DNA of 64,000 nt, from positions 4,185,563 to 4,249,562 of the forward strand of contig OZ004594.1 of assembly GCA_963924555.1 (NCBI GenBank). Reading direction: 5' to 3'. Of this stretch, positions 49,327 to 59,276 are shown piece by piece (the first letter of the stretch is position 1; each line of letters begins with the position of its first letter). The notes beneath the pieces were generated by a model. It worked only from the letters and a program-made list of their open reading frames with translations. It did not search any database and was not told the DNA's origin. The translations under genes and the position numbers were made by a program. This DNA is from Crambe crambe. Taxonomy: Eukaryota; Porifera; Demospongiae; Poecilosclerida; Crambeidae.

Positions 49327-50498
49327 CAGATTTAGGCTTGTAGTCACTAAGCATGTAATTTTACACCATAAAAAAGGAAATGGAGAGTGAATATGAATTG
49401 TGTGATAATGCTTCTGAGCCCTCTTTGTCAAAAACAGTAACAATTTCAGTAAGGCAAGCTTGTATATGTAGAAATCTCAGAGAACGGACTAAAAAATAAC
49501 AAACAAGTCATGAACTGGCCATGATGAACAAGAAGCTCAGAACTAAGACTTTGAAGAAGGCAGGGCCAGACAGCGAAAGCTATGCATGCAGTCTGAAAGC
49601 ATTGAACAGCGAGAGCACTAGCTACTATTATTTTTATCATACTGGCATTAGCAGCGACTACTCAAGGGACCCTGGTGAATATTCTATGGTGACATTAATT
49701 TCTTTCACATTTTCCTCTCTACATTCTTTTATCCAGGCTGCCGATCACTACTTCCTTTTTGCAGCTCTATTGGTAAAGTCTCGGTGCAGCCTATCATGCT
49801 GACCGCTTTTTTATTTTTATGAACTGCATGCAGCTGAAGATTGAGCATGCCTGATTTATGTGGGTTTATATCTCATCTTGGCCTGTCATGGGAGTAAAGT
49901 AGGAATAGTTAGCGCATAGTTGGTGATGGGTAAGGGGTTACTTGACTGAAGTTCACTCTCTTGTTGCTGAACTTTTTTGAACCACACACAGCCATCCCTA
50001 CTTTTCTCTTTTTTGTAGAGTAAGTACTGAGATGGGAAGAATAAAGCTCTAGACTGTATATAAGAGCAGAAATAAGACAACATGAACCTTAATCCAGTAA
50101 TGTGCATGGGATACAAAAATATTTATCTCGCCAACCCATGCTTTATTCAGCGAGCGAGCGGAGTGAGCAAGCTGACTCTCAGGTCATGACTCATTCAAAC
50201 TGTAAATACCAGGTTTACACTCTAAAAAGTATATACATAATGTGTATTGATTTCTACAGCCATTTGGATAGTAGGCACTAGATTGTGCTTATCTAACTGC
50301 TTGTGGTAAGTGTTACAGCTTTTTATGTATGCAGTTGCTACATCTAAAAGCCTATAGGAGCACTTGCTCACTCGCTGTAAAATTGATATTGCACATTGCC
50401 CAGTTATGTTACACATGCAAATGCAAATTGTCGTTATTGTATAGCTTTTCGATTCTGTACGTCGTATTGCTGAAGTCTTGATGGCTCTTCAACAGTCT

Positions 50499-50764
50499 GG
50501 TAATGTCAAATATACTGGATGGTTGCTTCAAGTACCTTGCTCAAAATATGATGGATATAAAGTAGATGATTTGCAGCAACAGGCCAAAGCAATGGAGGCT
50601 GAACTCCATGAATGGCAGCACAATGTTAAGAGGTAATGTCAAATATACTGGATGGTTGCTTCAAGTACCTTGCTCAAAATATGATGGATATAAAGTAGAT
50701 GATTTGCAGCAACAGGCCAAAGCAATGGAGGCTGAACTCCATGAATGGCAGCACAATGTTAAGA
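50499..50764 (+). repeat. Perfect 133-bp tandem duplication inside a unit D exon
   Basis: Copies at 50499-50631 and 50632-50764 look identical, each beginning GGTAATGTCAAATATACTGG. Since 133 is not a multiple of three, the second copy is out of frame and a TAA follows at 50634. Gene C has the sequence once. Confidence 0.9.
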
Positions 50765-51432
50765 CCACACGTCTTGAATTTTATGAGCTCAATTATTATA
50801 CTACTTGCCAACTTTTAATGTTGAGAAAGGAATTCAGAGCTGTTAGGAATTTAGAAGTGCCGGCCGTGTCTCCAAATAGTTTAGCACTACTTCAAAGCAT
50901 CTCATCAAAAGTCACATCTGAGATAGTGTGTGATGTGGTCAAATATACTCCACAATGTATTCCAGAAGCTATTTCCAATGCTGGTACAGCTGAACATTCT
51001 CAAGAACCTCCTATGACTTCTAGTCAAGCATCACCAGGCTTGTCGATGAGTGATGAAATCACGGCTTCTGCTGTTTCAGCAAGAGCTTCTTCAGAAACAC
51101 CTGAGAGACCAACTCTCACTGTGGATGATCTAACTGAGAATGAGAAAACAATATGGGCAAAAGTTTCTAGATTGAAATACCCAGACACTTTGATGCTAAA
51201 AGTATTTGAAGAATTCTGTGGAAAAGAAATGAATGAATCCGATTACGAGAACAGGTGTGTTGAATATTCAGAAAAATATGCGTCTTCAGATGGAGGCAAT
51301 AAGATTTCCAATGATGAATCTTTATTCACTGAATTGGAATCAGAGTCTGATGATCAAGAATTTACTTCTGGTAACAGCACTATTATAGTGATAACAAGTA
51401 AGGGAAAAAGCATTTCGTGAAATGAAAAAAAG

Positions 51433-51668
51433 ATGTAGGGATGACCACTGCTCAAAAAAGTAAGGAAACAAGAAGGATGGAAATGGGATCAATCTTTGTT
51501 CTGTATATCCAGCCAACAATCCCTACATATACACACATTACTACACTATAATCTGAAGTTACCTGACGTATATGTAGGGATTGTTGGCTGGATATACAGA
51601 ACAAAGATTGATCCCATTTCCATCCTTCTTGTTTCCTTACTTTTTTGAGCAGTGGTCATCCCTACATC
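51433..51668. mobile_element. Near-perfect foldback MITE, copy 2
   Basis: Same family as 37081-37296. The ends GATGTAGGGATGACCACTGC and its inverse are complementary for about 90 bp. It lies just downstream of a unit D exon. The flanking 51670-52190 is a dispersed repeat shared in reverse with 36290-36570. Confidence 0.8.
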
Positions 51669-52192
51669 TTTTTTTCATTTCACGAAATGCTTTTTCCCTT
51701 ACTTGTTCCTGGTCTTTTTTCCTCTCTTTTATGGTTTTAGTTATGATTAGAGTTCATTCTTCTATGTGTATGCAGGGACAGATGAAAGAAGTTCTCCAAT
51801 AGCATACCAGCCCAATCATTTATCGAGTCAAGGTGTTGTGTTGTTGAGCCATACTTGGAGGTCGAAGATGCTGAAATAGTGGTGAATCTAAATCCCCGAA
51901 TCGATACAGTAGTCTATCATCAGCTAGAGCTAGCTAGCTAGCTAGAGACAGCTGAGTAATATTATGATTTCGAATAATTGGATATTCAAATACATGCGCA
52001 TGCGTATTATAGAAAAGATGGCTTCCTAATTGAATTAGTCGAGTGCTGTGCTCCATAGTGTCTCCTTTTTCATCGACTCTTTCGAGGATCAACGAGTAGA
52101 AAAGATCGTAGTTGGTAGAATTTGGAGTGGATTTGTCCAGAAATCATGGCTGTAGCTTGAGTGGTTCGAGAGATATGGTTGTCTAAGAAGAA

Positions 52193-52193
<1 letters not shown>

Positions 52194-52233
<40 letters not shown>
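52194..52233. repeat. (AAT)n microsatellite
   Basis: About 13 AAT/ATA units bordered by AAGAAG repeats, in an intron of unit D. The Asn-run and Leu-run ORFs here are artefacts. Confidence 0.9.
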
Positions 52234-52682
52234 GAGAAGAAGAAGAATATAGCGATTTACCTGCTTGCCGTATTTCTGAAACGGTAAGCTCCCTGGTCCT
52301 GAAACTTGGTCTGCACATTGTAGTAGGCTCTAGTAGGCTGGATAATCATTCACAGTAGCTTTTGTTAGGTCTAAGTGGGAGAACTAGAATTTCACTTTAG
52401 TATTAGTCTATAGGCGGCGCGCGCGGCCGTCCGAGTCATCCCTACATAGAGAGTGCTACCGCACTCTCTGATAACTGTGAGTGTACATTATTTATGCATC
52501 ATTCTCTAGGTTCAATACCTGTGGAAGAGATATCACATGATGACTCGTATACTGTGGATTACAAGATGAATTGGTAAATATCATACATACATAATATAAC
52601 TCTTGTAATCAGATTCAGTTGTAGTTTCTCTAAGTAGGGATGACACATACTAAACTATAACTATAGACTTTATCTATTATTG

Positions 52683-52966
52683 GACAAGTAAAGGAAAAAT
52701 ATTTAAGAAAAATAGGGATGGTTAAAAAAAGTTCAGCAACAAGAGAGTGAACTTCAGTCAAGTAACCCCTTACCCATCACCAATATTACCGAACTATGAA
52801 CCAACTATTCCTCCCATGGCCAAGATGAGATATACAGGGAGTGAGGTAGCTCATAGTGGTGATGGGTAAGGGGTTACTTGACTGTAGTTCACTCTCTTGT
52901 TGCTAAACTTTTTTGACCATCCCTACTTTTTTATTTAGAATAAATATTTTTTCCTTTACTTGTTCA
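52683..52966. mobile_element. Foldback MITE with 80-bp arms
   Basis: GACAAGTAAAGGAAAAATAT, TAGGGATGGTTAAAAAAAGT and AGTCAAGTAACCCCTTACCC on the left recur inverted on the right, closing at CATCCCTA. Related single arms occur at 34653 and 49916. Confidence 0.8.
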
Positions 52967-53249
52967 TCACCTTTTTTGTCTATTATTTTATTAAGGCAAC
53001 TGGATGCTGTGATCCTGCTATCCAAATTAATTGTAGCTATGTAGTTCATTGGAGGTTTCATCGTAATATTGTATGAGCCGAAATGAATCTGATCTGGAAG
53101 GGCTAATGCTGATGGAGCTCGTATCTATACAGTTTATAATGATAAAATTGCATAATCTATTAAAAGGCCTTTACTGGTGGTTATGCATGTACCTGATATA
53201 CTTGATTAGTATTGCATCAAGGATTGATTCATAACTAGACTAGTGCCTA

Positions 53250-54958
53250 GGGTTTACTCTCTGAGTGTTCTATGTCCTTCAGAGTTAGATACTTGGCCAC
53301 AAGATCAGCTGCAGCATAGGTATCAGCTGGTTCCTTCTCTCTGCACTATAGGTCTGAACTTCCTGGGGGTAGAGTTGGAGAAGTTTCTCTATGGTTAACC
53401 TCTCCAGGGTCTTCTCTGGTGTCTCTGCAAGGGTGAATCTCCTTCCCAAGTGAAGTAGTTAGGTCATGGTTGCTCGGGCTGAGTCTCCTGCCTGTTTCTG
53501 TAGTGTCCAGTAGGCCTTGGAGGCATACTTAGTCATCTCATAGATTGTAGCCAACAGGGTGGACTTCAGTATACTTCAATATCTGCTTTCTCAACTGGTG
53601 GGAGTCCTGAAATGGCAGTAGTAGCCTTGGAATTTAGTAGAGGAAGCAGGTGTTGAGCCTGAGCTGCTATAGGGATTTCTCTTGCCTTCATGTTGTCTTC
53701 AAACAACTCTAAGTAATCAGCTATATCCCTTGGTCATGGGGGTTGGTGGGGGAATAGCTTTCAAGTATTCACTATGTTCCCTCCTATCTCTTTCTTGTTT
53801 CCATCTGGCAGCTTGGCCTCTCTCATGCTGCTCTGCTTGCCTGGCTCTGTTTTGCTCAACTAGCCTGGTCTGCTCGGCTGCTTGTTGGTTGCTCATCACA
53901 ATTTCTTTGAGAATATTGGCCAGTATATTGTCTCTATCATCCTCCCTTCTTTCCCAGGATGCTCTATTCTCTCTCTCTGTCATCCACTCGGGACATTAAT
54001 GCTGAGAATCTCTCACTCTCTTCCTCCCTTCTTCTAGTTTCTCTCTCATCCACAATATTACTCACAGTAGAAGCTATGGTAGTTATATATCTCTCATCCA
54101 CTGGTGGGGGAGTAAATTCAGTAGCATGTGAATCCGTTCTTCTCTCAGTATGGAAAGCTTCTTCTTCAGTCATCCTGGGAACTGAGGTAGATCTGTATTT
54201 CTTTGTTGTTTTCCTTGGGTCCTTCTTGGTCGTTTATCTTCTTTTGGACGCCAGAGTGTCCAAATGTTGTTGGTTGATTCCAAGCAATTAATATGTAGCA
54301 CGGTCTTGGTCTTCCTTTGTAGTAGGATAGTCAGTTGGGATTGAGACAATGAATTGGCTTTGGTTTCTTTCATCCACAGAGGATTCTTCTTCTTCCACAC
54401 AAGTATCTTCTTTTTCTACACAGGTATCTTCTTCTTCCACACAGGTATCTTTTTCTTCTACACAAGTATTCAGTTTCAGTTGTTTCACGAAGGCTTTCTG
54501 GTTCCACTAAGGATCTTAAATCTTGTACACAGGAGTGTTTGTCCCCTGAGGAGTTTCAATCTACCACAAAGGCTACCACACAGGCAATCACTGGTGCCGC
54601 ACAGGCTGATTAAATTGTCTTTTCTTGCCCGGATGAATAGCTTTCAGTCTTAGAGTTGTTACCGCTGCCATTGTTACAGCTGCCGGTTACCGCTGCCACC
54701 AATTGTTACAGGTCCCGGTCTGCCGGAGAGCGAAGCCGGGGTGACTGCAACGGGATCCTCTGCTCAAGTAACGATGGAATCTCTTTAGTAGTTAGTTAAA
54801 TTATTGGAATAACATATACACCGTATTTACATCAGCACTCAACAGAGAATGAATAAATATGCTATGTAGCTAGTTTATATAGTTCAGTTAGTGGGTGTGA
54901 TTTTAATGGTTGATCACTTCCTGTCTGTCCGTGTTGGGTTGACGTCCTGATCCTAACA
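53250..54958 (-). mobile_element. Truncated gypsy-like LTR retrotransposon (LTR plus decayed gag)
   Basis: The order on the minus strand is an LTR, a primer-site-like ATTGGTGGCAGCGG directly after it, then gag-like sequence. Reading pieces include RYITTIASTVSNIVDERET, DNILANILKEIVMSNQQAAE, DIADYLELFEDNMKAREIPI, TKYASKAYWTLQKQAGDSAR and KLLQLYPQEVQTY, a Lys/Glu-rich gag of Ty3/gypsy type. At least three frame changes and stops (near 53968, 53735 and 53575) show that it is dead. A repeated CVEEEDTCVEK stretch lies at about 54390-54470. No protease, reverse transcriptase or second LTR is present, so the element is 3'-truncated. It sits in an intron of unit D. Confidence 0.7.
54704..54958 (-). 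repeat. Solo-side LTR of the gypsy-like element, 255 bp
   Basis: On the minus strand it begins TGTTAGGATCAGG and ends CCTGTAACA, giving TG...CA ends with short inverted TGTTA/TAACA. A TATATAAA-type box lies near 54875. It is followed immediately by the primer-binding-site-like sequence. Confidence 0.7.
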
Positions 54959-55697
54959 CTGAGCATCAGGAGCGCAGTCAATTTTGAGTAGTTTGGTATA
55001 AAAATTATATCATTTGAATGAACCATTTCTGAAATAAGTTGTTTTGATGATGATGATAATGATGAACGACCAGATGAAAACAGCGATTTTAGAAGTCACT
55101 GTAAAATGATACTGCTTTGTCTTCTGCTCTTCATACTTGAATCCTAGCACATTGAAGGTGTTCTGTCTTCAAATTAGGAGTTCCTGGAGTTATGACTAAG
55201 TCATTTTCATGATTATTGATTTCATCCATAGATCAGTAGGGATAGCTGCTAGTGGGTTTAAGTGTATGAAAATGATCTTAATTACATAGGTCACAAAATG
55301 ACCCACCGAAAATTCATGTTGATCCCCGAATTAAAGAAAAATACTTACGTCTTGAACAACTTGGGATAATTTTGAAGGAATTAAGTCAGAAGGCAACTGG
55401 TTAGTTTTTTTTTGTTTTGTTTTGTTTTGTTTGTTTTGTTTTTCTTCTTTTTTGATTTGTTTGTTTGCTGTTCATTGGTTTGTTTGTTTTAGTCTATTTA
55501 TTGTTTTACCTTAAGTTAGAACGGGTACTCATTTTAGCGAATTATAGCAAATAAAAAAAATTGTTGATATTAATCTCTTCCGAATAATTAGGTGAACCGG
55601 GTCAAAGGTCACAAGTGGACTCGTGAGTTCGTGACTCACAACAACGTATAAAGTTTATCACACTTAGATATTAGCTAGCTGAGCTGCCTATATACTC

Positions 55698-56009
55698 TCT
55701 CTAGTCTAGGTAGTCTATTGTGTCTTCATCACTACTATTGTTGATGTCTTCTAAAATAGTATCAGTAATGTCTTCAAACTTGCCATCTACTGGTTCTTGA
55801 TAACTCTTCTGCACTAGATCATTGTATCTTGCATTATTTTTGGTGGTGCACTCCATCTGTACTATAACTAGGACTGGAATTTCAAGCCCTCCTTGGATCA
55901 GAGGTGATCTTCTGTGATGAGTGTCCACTACTTTCAAAGTTACTAGTGCCCCATAAATTGTGTCAGCCATGAAATATCTATAGGAATTATTTATTATTCC
56001 TAAAATCAT
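55698..56009 (-). other. Unidentified ORF fragment, probably transposon-derived
   Basis: About 102 codons containing YGALVTLKVVDTHHRRSPLI, QGGLEIPVLVIVQMECT and KSYQEPVDGKFEDITDT. It lies antisense in an intron of unit D. I do not recognise a named family; the wording suggests the end of a repeated mobile-element protein. A GTT microsatellite lies at 56093-56122. Confidence 0.35.
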
Positions 56010-57831
56010 GTTATTGCCAATATTTATACCCGTTAACTGATAAAAATCGCTAACTTTTGTACCCGTTCTTAAATGGTAGTTAATTTTTAAAGAGTTGTTG
56101 TTGTTGTTGTTGTTGTTGTTGTTGGTTTTAATTTTTGTAAAAATATTATAGAAAACACAATCCTAAAGCGCACTCCTGTGCAAGCTCTGAAAAATGGCTG
56201 TCCTAATCTGCTGGTGGTGCAACCAGGTTAGTGACTTTCTATAAAGAAATAGCTTACTTTAGCATGTAGACTTGTAGACCTGTAGACTTTGGTACAGATG
56301 GCATTTAAGAATAACTACACATGGAAGATCCACATCTTTCTTTACCCATGCACTCCCGAGAAAGTATTAAATGTGTAGCCCTTCCTACCCATGAATTATG
56401 TGTACTTTAAAATCAGACTTTATTAAGTGACATCCCACCTCATTTAATTAGGCAAGAGATTTTGAGAAGTATTTTTACAGCTGTCAAAACAGTACAGATA
56501 AAGAGTTGTAAACTGATCATTTTGTGCATGCATGCATAAGGTTATTTCATGTACATCTTGTGATACAGCAATGTTAGAAAACAAAATAGCTTCAGTAATC
56601 ATTATTTAAATATTAGATGCCATTTTGAAAACTGCTCTGTCTCTGTACATGGAAGATCCTCATCTTCATCTTCCTTTACCTACACCTGAGGAAGTACTTG
56701 TATGCAATCCTTCCACCACTGCTGAAAAGGTAATTTGATTACATTAGCTATCACATAATTGCATGGGCTCTGCATTTAATATTACTTGCATGATGTGATT
56801 ATATGGTATGAAGAATTAGGCAATGTTATTTTGTGCATAAATATGGTTGTGCTTTAATTAGTATATAGTATCACAAATACTGGCAAGAGCTACATAGCTA
56901 TATGTGGTTGATACCACAAATATCATGGTAACCTGTTATAGAAGTTCCACCTGCAGGTATACAAGTGTATCTAAATGTATAATGTTAATAGTTGATAATA
57001 ACAAGATTAGAGCAGATACAATGGATAGAACTAACTTGTGTCTCATGGTGTGTATGGTTATGAAGTACACGATAAATTTTTCTAACTAGGTATTTTAATT
57101 GCCTTTAGGTTAATCTTTTCTGGATGAGGGCTGTCTATGATCCTGAACATGGATGAATATTTTGCTTAATAAATGCAGAAAAACTTTTGGACGAAGTCAG
57201 TGAATCTGCCCTGCAATCACTTCATGAACTTTGCAAGGGAAAGCAAGGTACATTTTTTTATTCTTGCATTTCTAAAAGAATTATAGTTAATTCTTCATTA
57301 ATTATATCATCTCTCACTTAGGTTATCGGCTAGTGATAATTTGCAGTAATGAAGGGAAATCTCACTTTAGCTCCGATCCTGATCTCTACAAGCAAACCTT
57401 AGAGCTGCCTAGTGATAATGTATTCAGGAAATATCTTTTCTCTCATTTTACTTGTGAGACACTGAATAAAGGCGTTACAGCTTCCGTCATTCATAATGAT
57501 AATAAGTAAGTGCCGCTGGTCCAAGGATAGCAAACAAAGAAGAATAAATTACTTCACAATAGCTAGGTGCAGCTGTAACTACCACTAAATGGCATTCTTT
57601 TTAAATAGGTCCTGTGTGCATATCTTCTCATCCAATCGACATGAATTGGGAAAGTCCCTATACATCCAGCATTTATCTGAGAAACTGAAGAACCAGGGAC
57701 AACCTGGTACTCATGTAACCACTCCTCTCCATGGACCTGTGATCACTCCTGACACTGTCCTTAACCTATTTAAGGATCATATAAATAATCCAACCTGCTG
57801 CATCAACCATATAGACATTGTACCAGAGGTA

Positions 57832-58987
57832 AGCTTATAAGAATGCTAGGTGGGAGAGTATTCACATTATGCAATCTTATCATTTGTCATTAGCATCCAC
57901 AAAAGTACCTAGGGAGGGTTGATTTATTAGGAAAAATATCTAATGAAAAAATGATCAAATTTTTGCACGGGCATTGAGAGAGATGATCATGAGTACAGAC
58001 CTCACTAGACATGATGTACATAGTCATCTCTCTATAGCTTTCATTATTGTCAGTATATTTATAGATCAATATAGGTGGTAATTTTTAAATGTTCTGCTGA
58101 GATATTAAAGTCTTTTAAAAGACTTTGAAATAGAAATGTAGCGTCATTCATTATAATTGTCATCCACTACCTATTGTTGGCCACGTATGGTGTTTCACAA
58201 CAATTTACTGAGTATTGCATGCTTGCCAGGAAGTGCAGCTGATCTGTTCTCATAGTGTTGTAGCAATGCCAGCAAGGAATAAAAAGCCTGAAGCAGTAAT
58301 TGAAGCGTGCATGGACAAAGAGAAAAACAAAACCTCCCATGGTCGAACAGGCCCAAGACTGGAACTAGAAATTACAATAGAGTCATTATCTTTCGAAATT
58401 GAGTTGATTTATATTCTCTGTAATGTTCTTTTTGGTGATATAGCTATCTCTCTCTTTTAAAAATTAAATTGTGATTTAAAAGTGGTATTTATACAACAAT
58501 AAATAATATTGAAATATATTACTAGACGACAATAGGTATAAAGGTCACCGACTTTACATTTGAGCTATGTTAGCAAACAATGGTGTAACTTCAAATCCTC
58601 GTGGCCTATTGAGATGAAAAAAGTAGCCAGATAAAATTAATTATCTATGAACTTTGTCCTGAATCAAGGCTATCAACGGTCAGCAAAACAAAAAATTTGT
58701 CAGCTGACAATCAATGAATAAAAATTATCAATTCTAACTTTCTCAATTCTTAACCAAATTTCAAATTTCAAATCCAATTCATAAAGTAGGTGATCATCTC
58801 TCTGCTGATGTTTTAAATGTGAAATTTGGTAAAAGAATGAGAAAGTTAGAGCACATTGTAGCAAATGATTAAGGGATCATTATCAATTGAATGGAAATAG
58901 ACTTTAGCTATGCATGAACATCATTAATTATTAATTAGGTCACTCTTAGTATTGTAATATAGTTGTTGTCGTTGTTGTTCCACACAG
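57832..58987. other. Intron of unit D with hairpin repeat copy 2
   Basis: Mostly AT-rich. At 58680-58880 it holds the second copy of the hairpin repeat seen at 22420-22625. An ORF at 58215-58460 is not recognised and has no splice-supported context. Confidence 0.5.
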
Positions 58988-59276
58988 ATTTCATTGGAAA
59001 TAGATACTATGCTGTTTAGCTTGCTGATATTGCGTGGTTTGAGTGACAATCAAGGAAGGGTCTGGCGTTGCCATCCCAACCAACTCTATGCCTTTGAAGT
59101 TACCTTGCCTAACATGGACACTATCCCTGAGCCTGAGCGAGATAAAAAAGCTCTCCAAACATTGGCTTTGCTCAATTTGATGCCTTCAGTCTCGAGTCAG
59201 GTACATAGCTGGTCCGCTAGACCTATGTTATGTAATAATTAACTAATTTTTTAAATTTTAATATTTATTTTTACAG

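Larger units (their letters stand above)
43969..59201 (+). pseudogene. RNF213-like N-terminal/pre-AAA copy, disrupted (unit D)
   Basis: Exon 1 (43969-44457) starts MSEKKWSCKHCNKEFHDL with CPYC following, a zinc ribbon homologous to gene C exon 1, and it ends in the same phase. The CBM20-like and most stalk exons are absent. Then come exons matching C: 47474-47721, 50445-51370, about 52509-52575, 55289-55400, about 56152-56228, about 56615-56728, 57108-57246, 57322-57505, 57609-57831 (degenerate P-loop SSNRHELGKSLYIQHL) and 58988-59201. Lesions: a net 19-nt deletion near 47560; a 133-bp tandem duplication giving stop TAA at 50634-50636; loss of the UBA core; and TGG-CGA changed to GGA-TGA, stop at 57154-57156. 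As a full-length reading it is dead. Short exons could still be used from alternative starts, and the last exon joins gene E in phase. Confidence 0.8.

Noticed and set aside
53682..54653. Plus-strand ORFs rich in Ser/Leu/Phe
   Set aside because: Antisense of the charged gag-like sequence; the minus strand gives the recognisable protein.
58215..58460. 81-codon plus-strand ORF in a unit D intron
   Set aside because: No counterpart in gene C, no recognised domain and no convincing splice sites; left as unexplained intron sequence.
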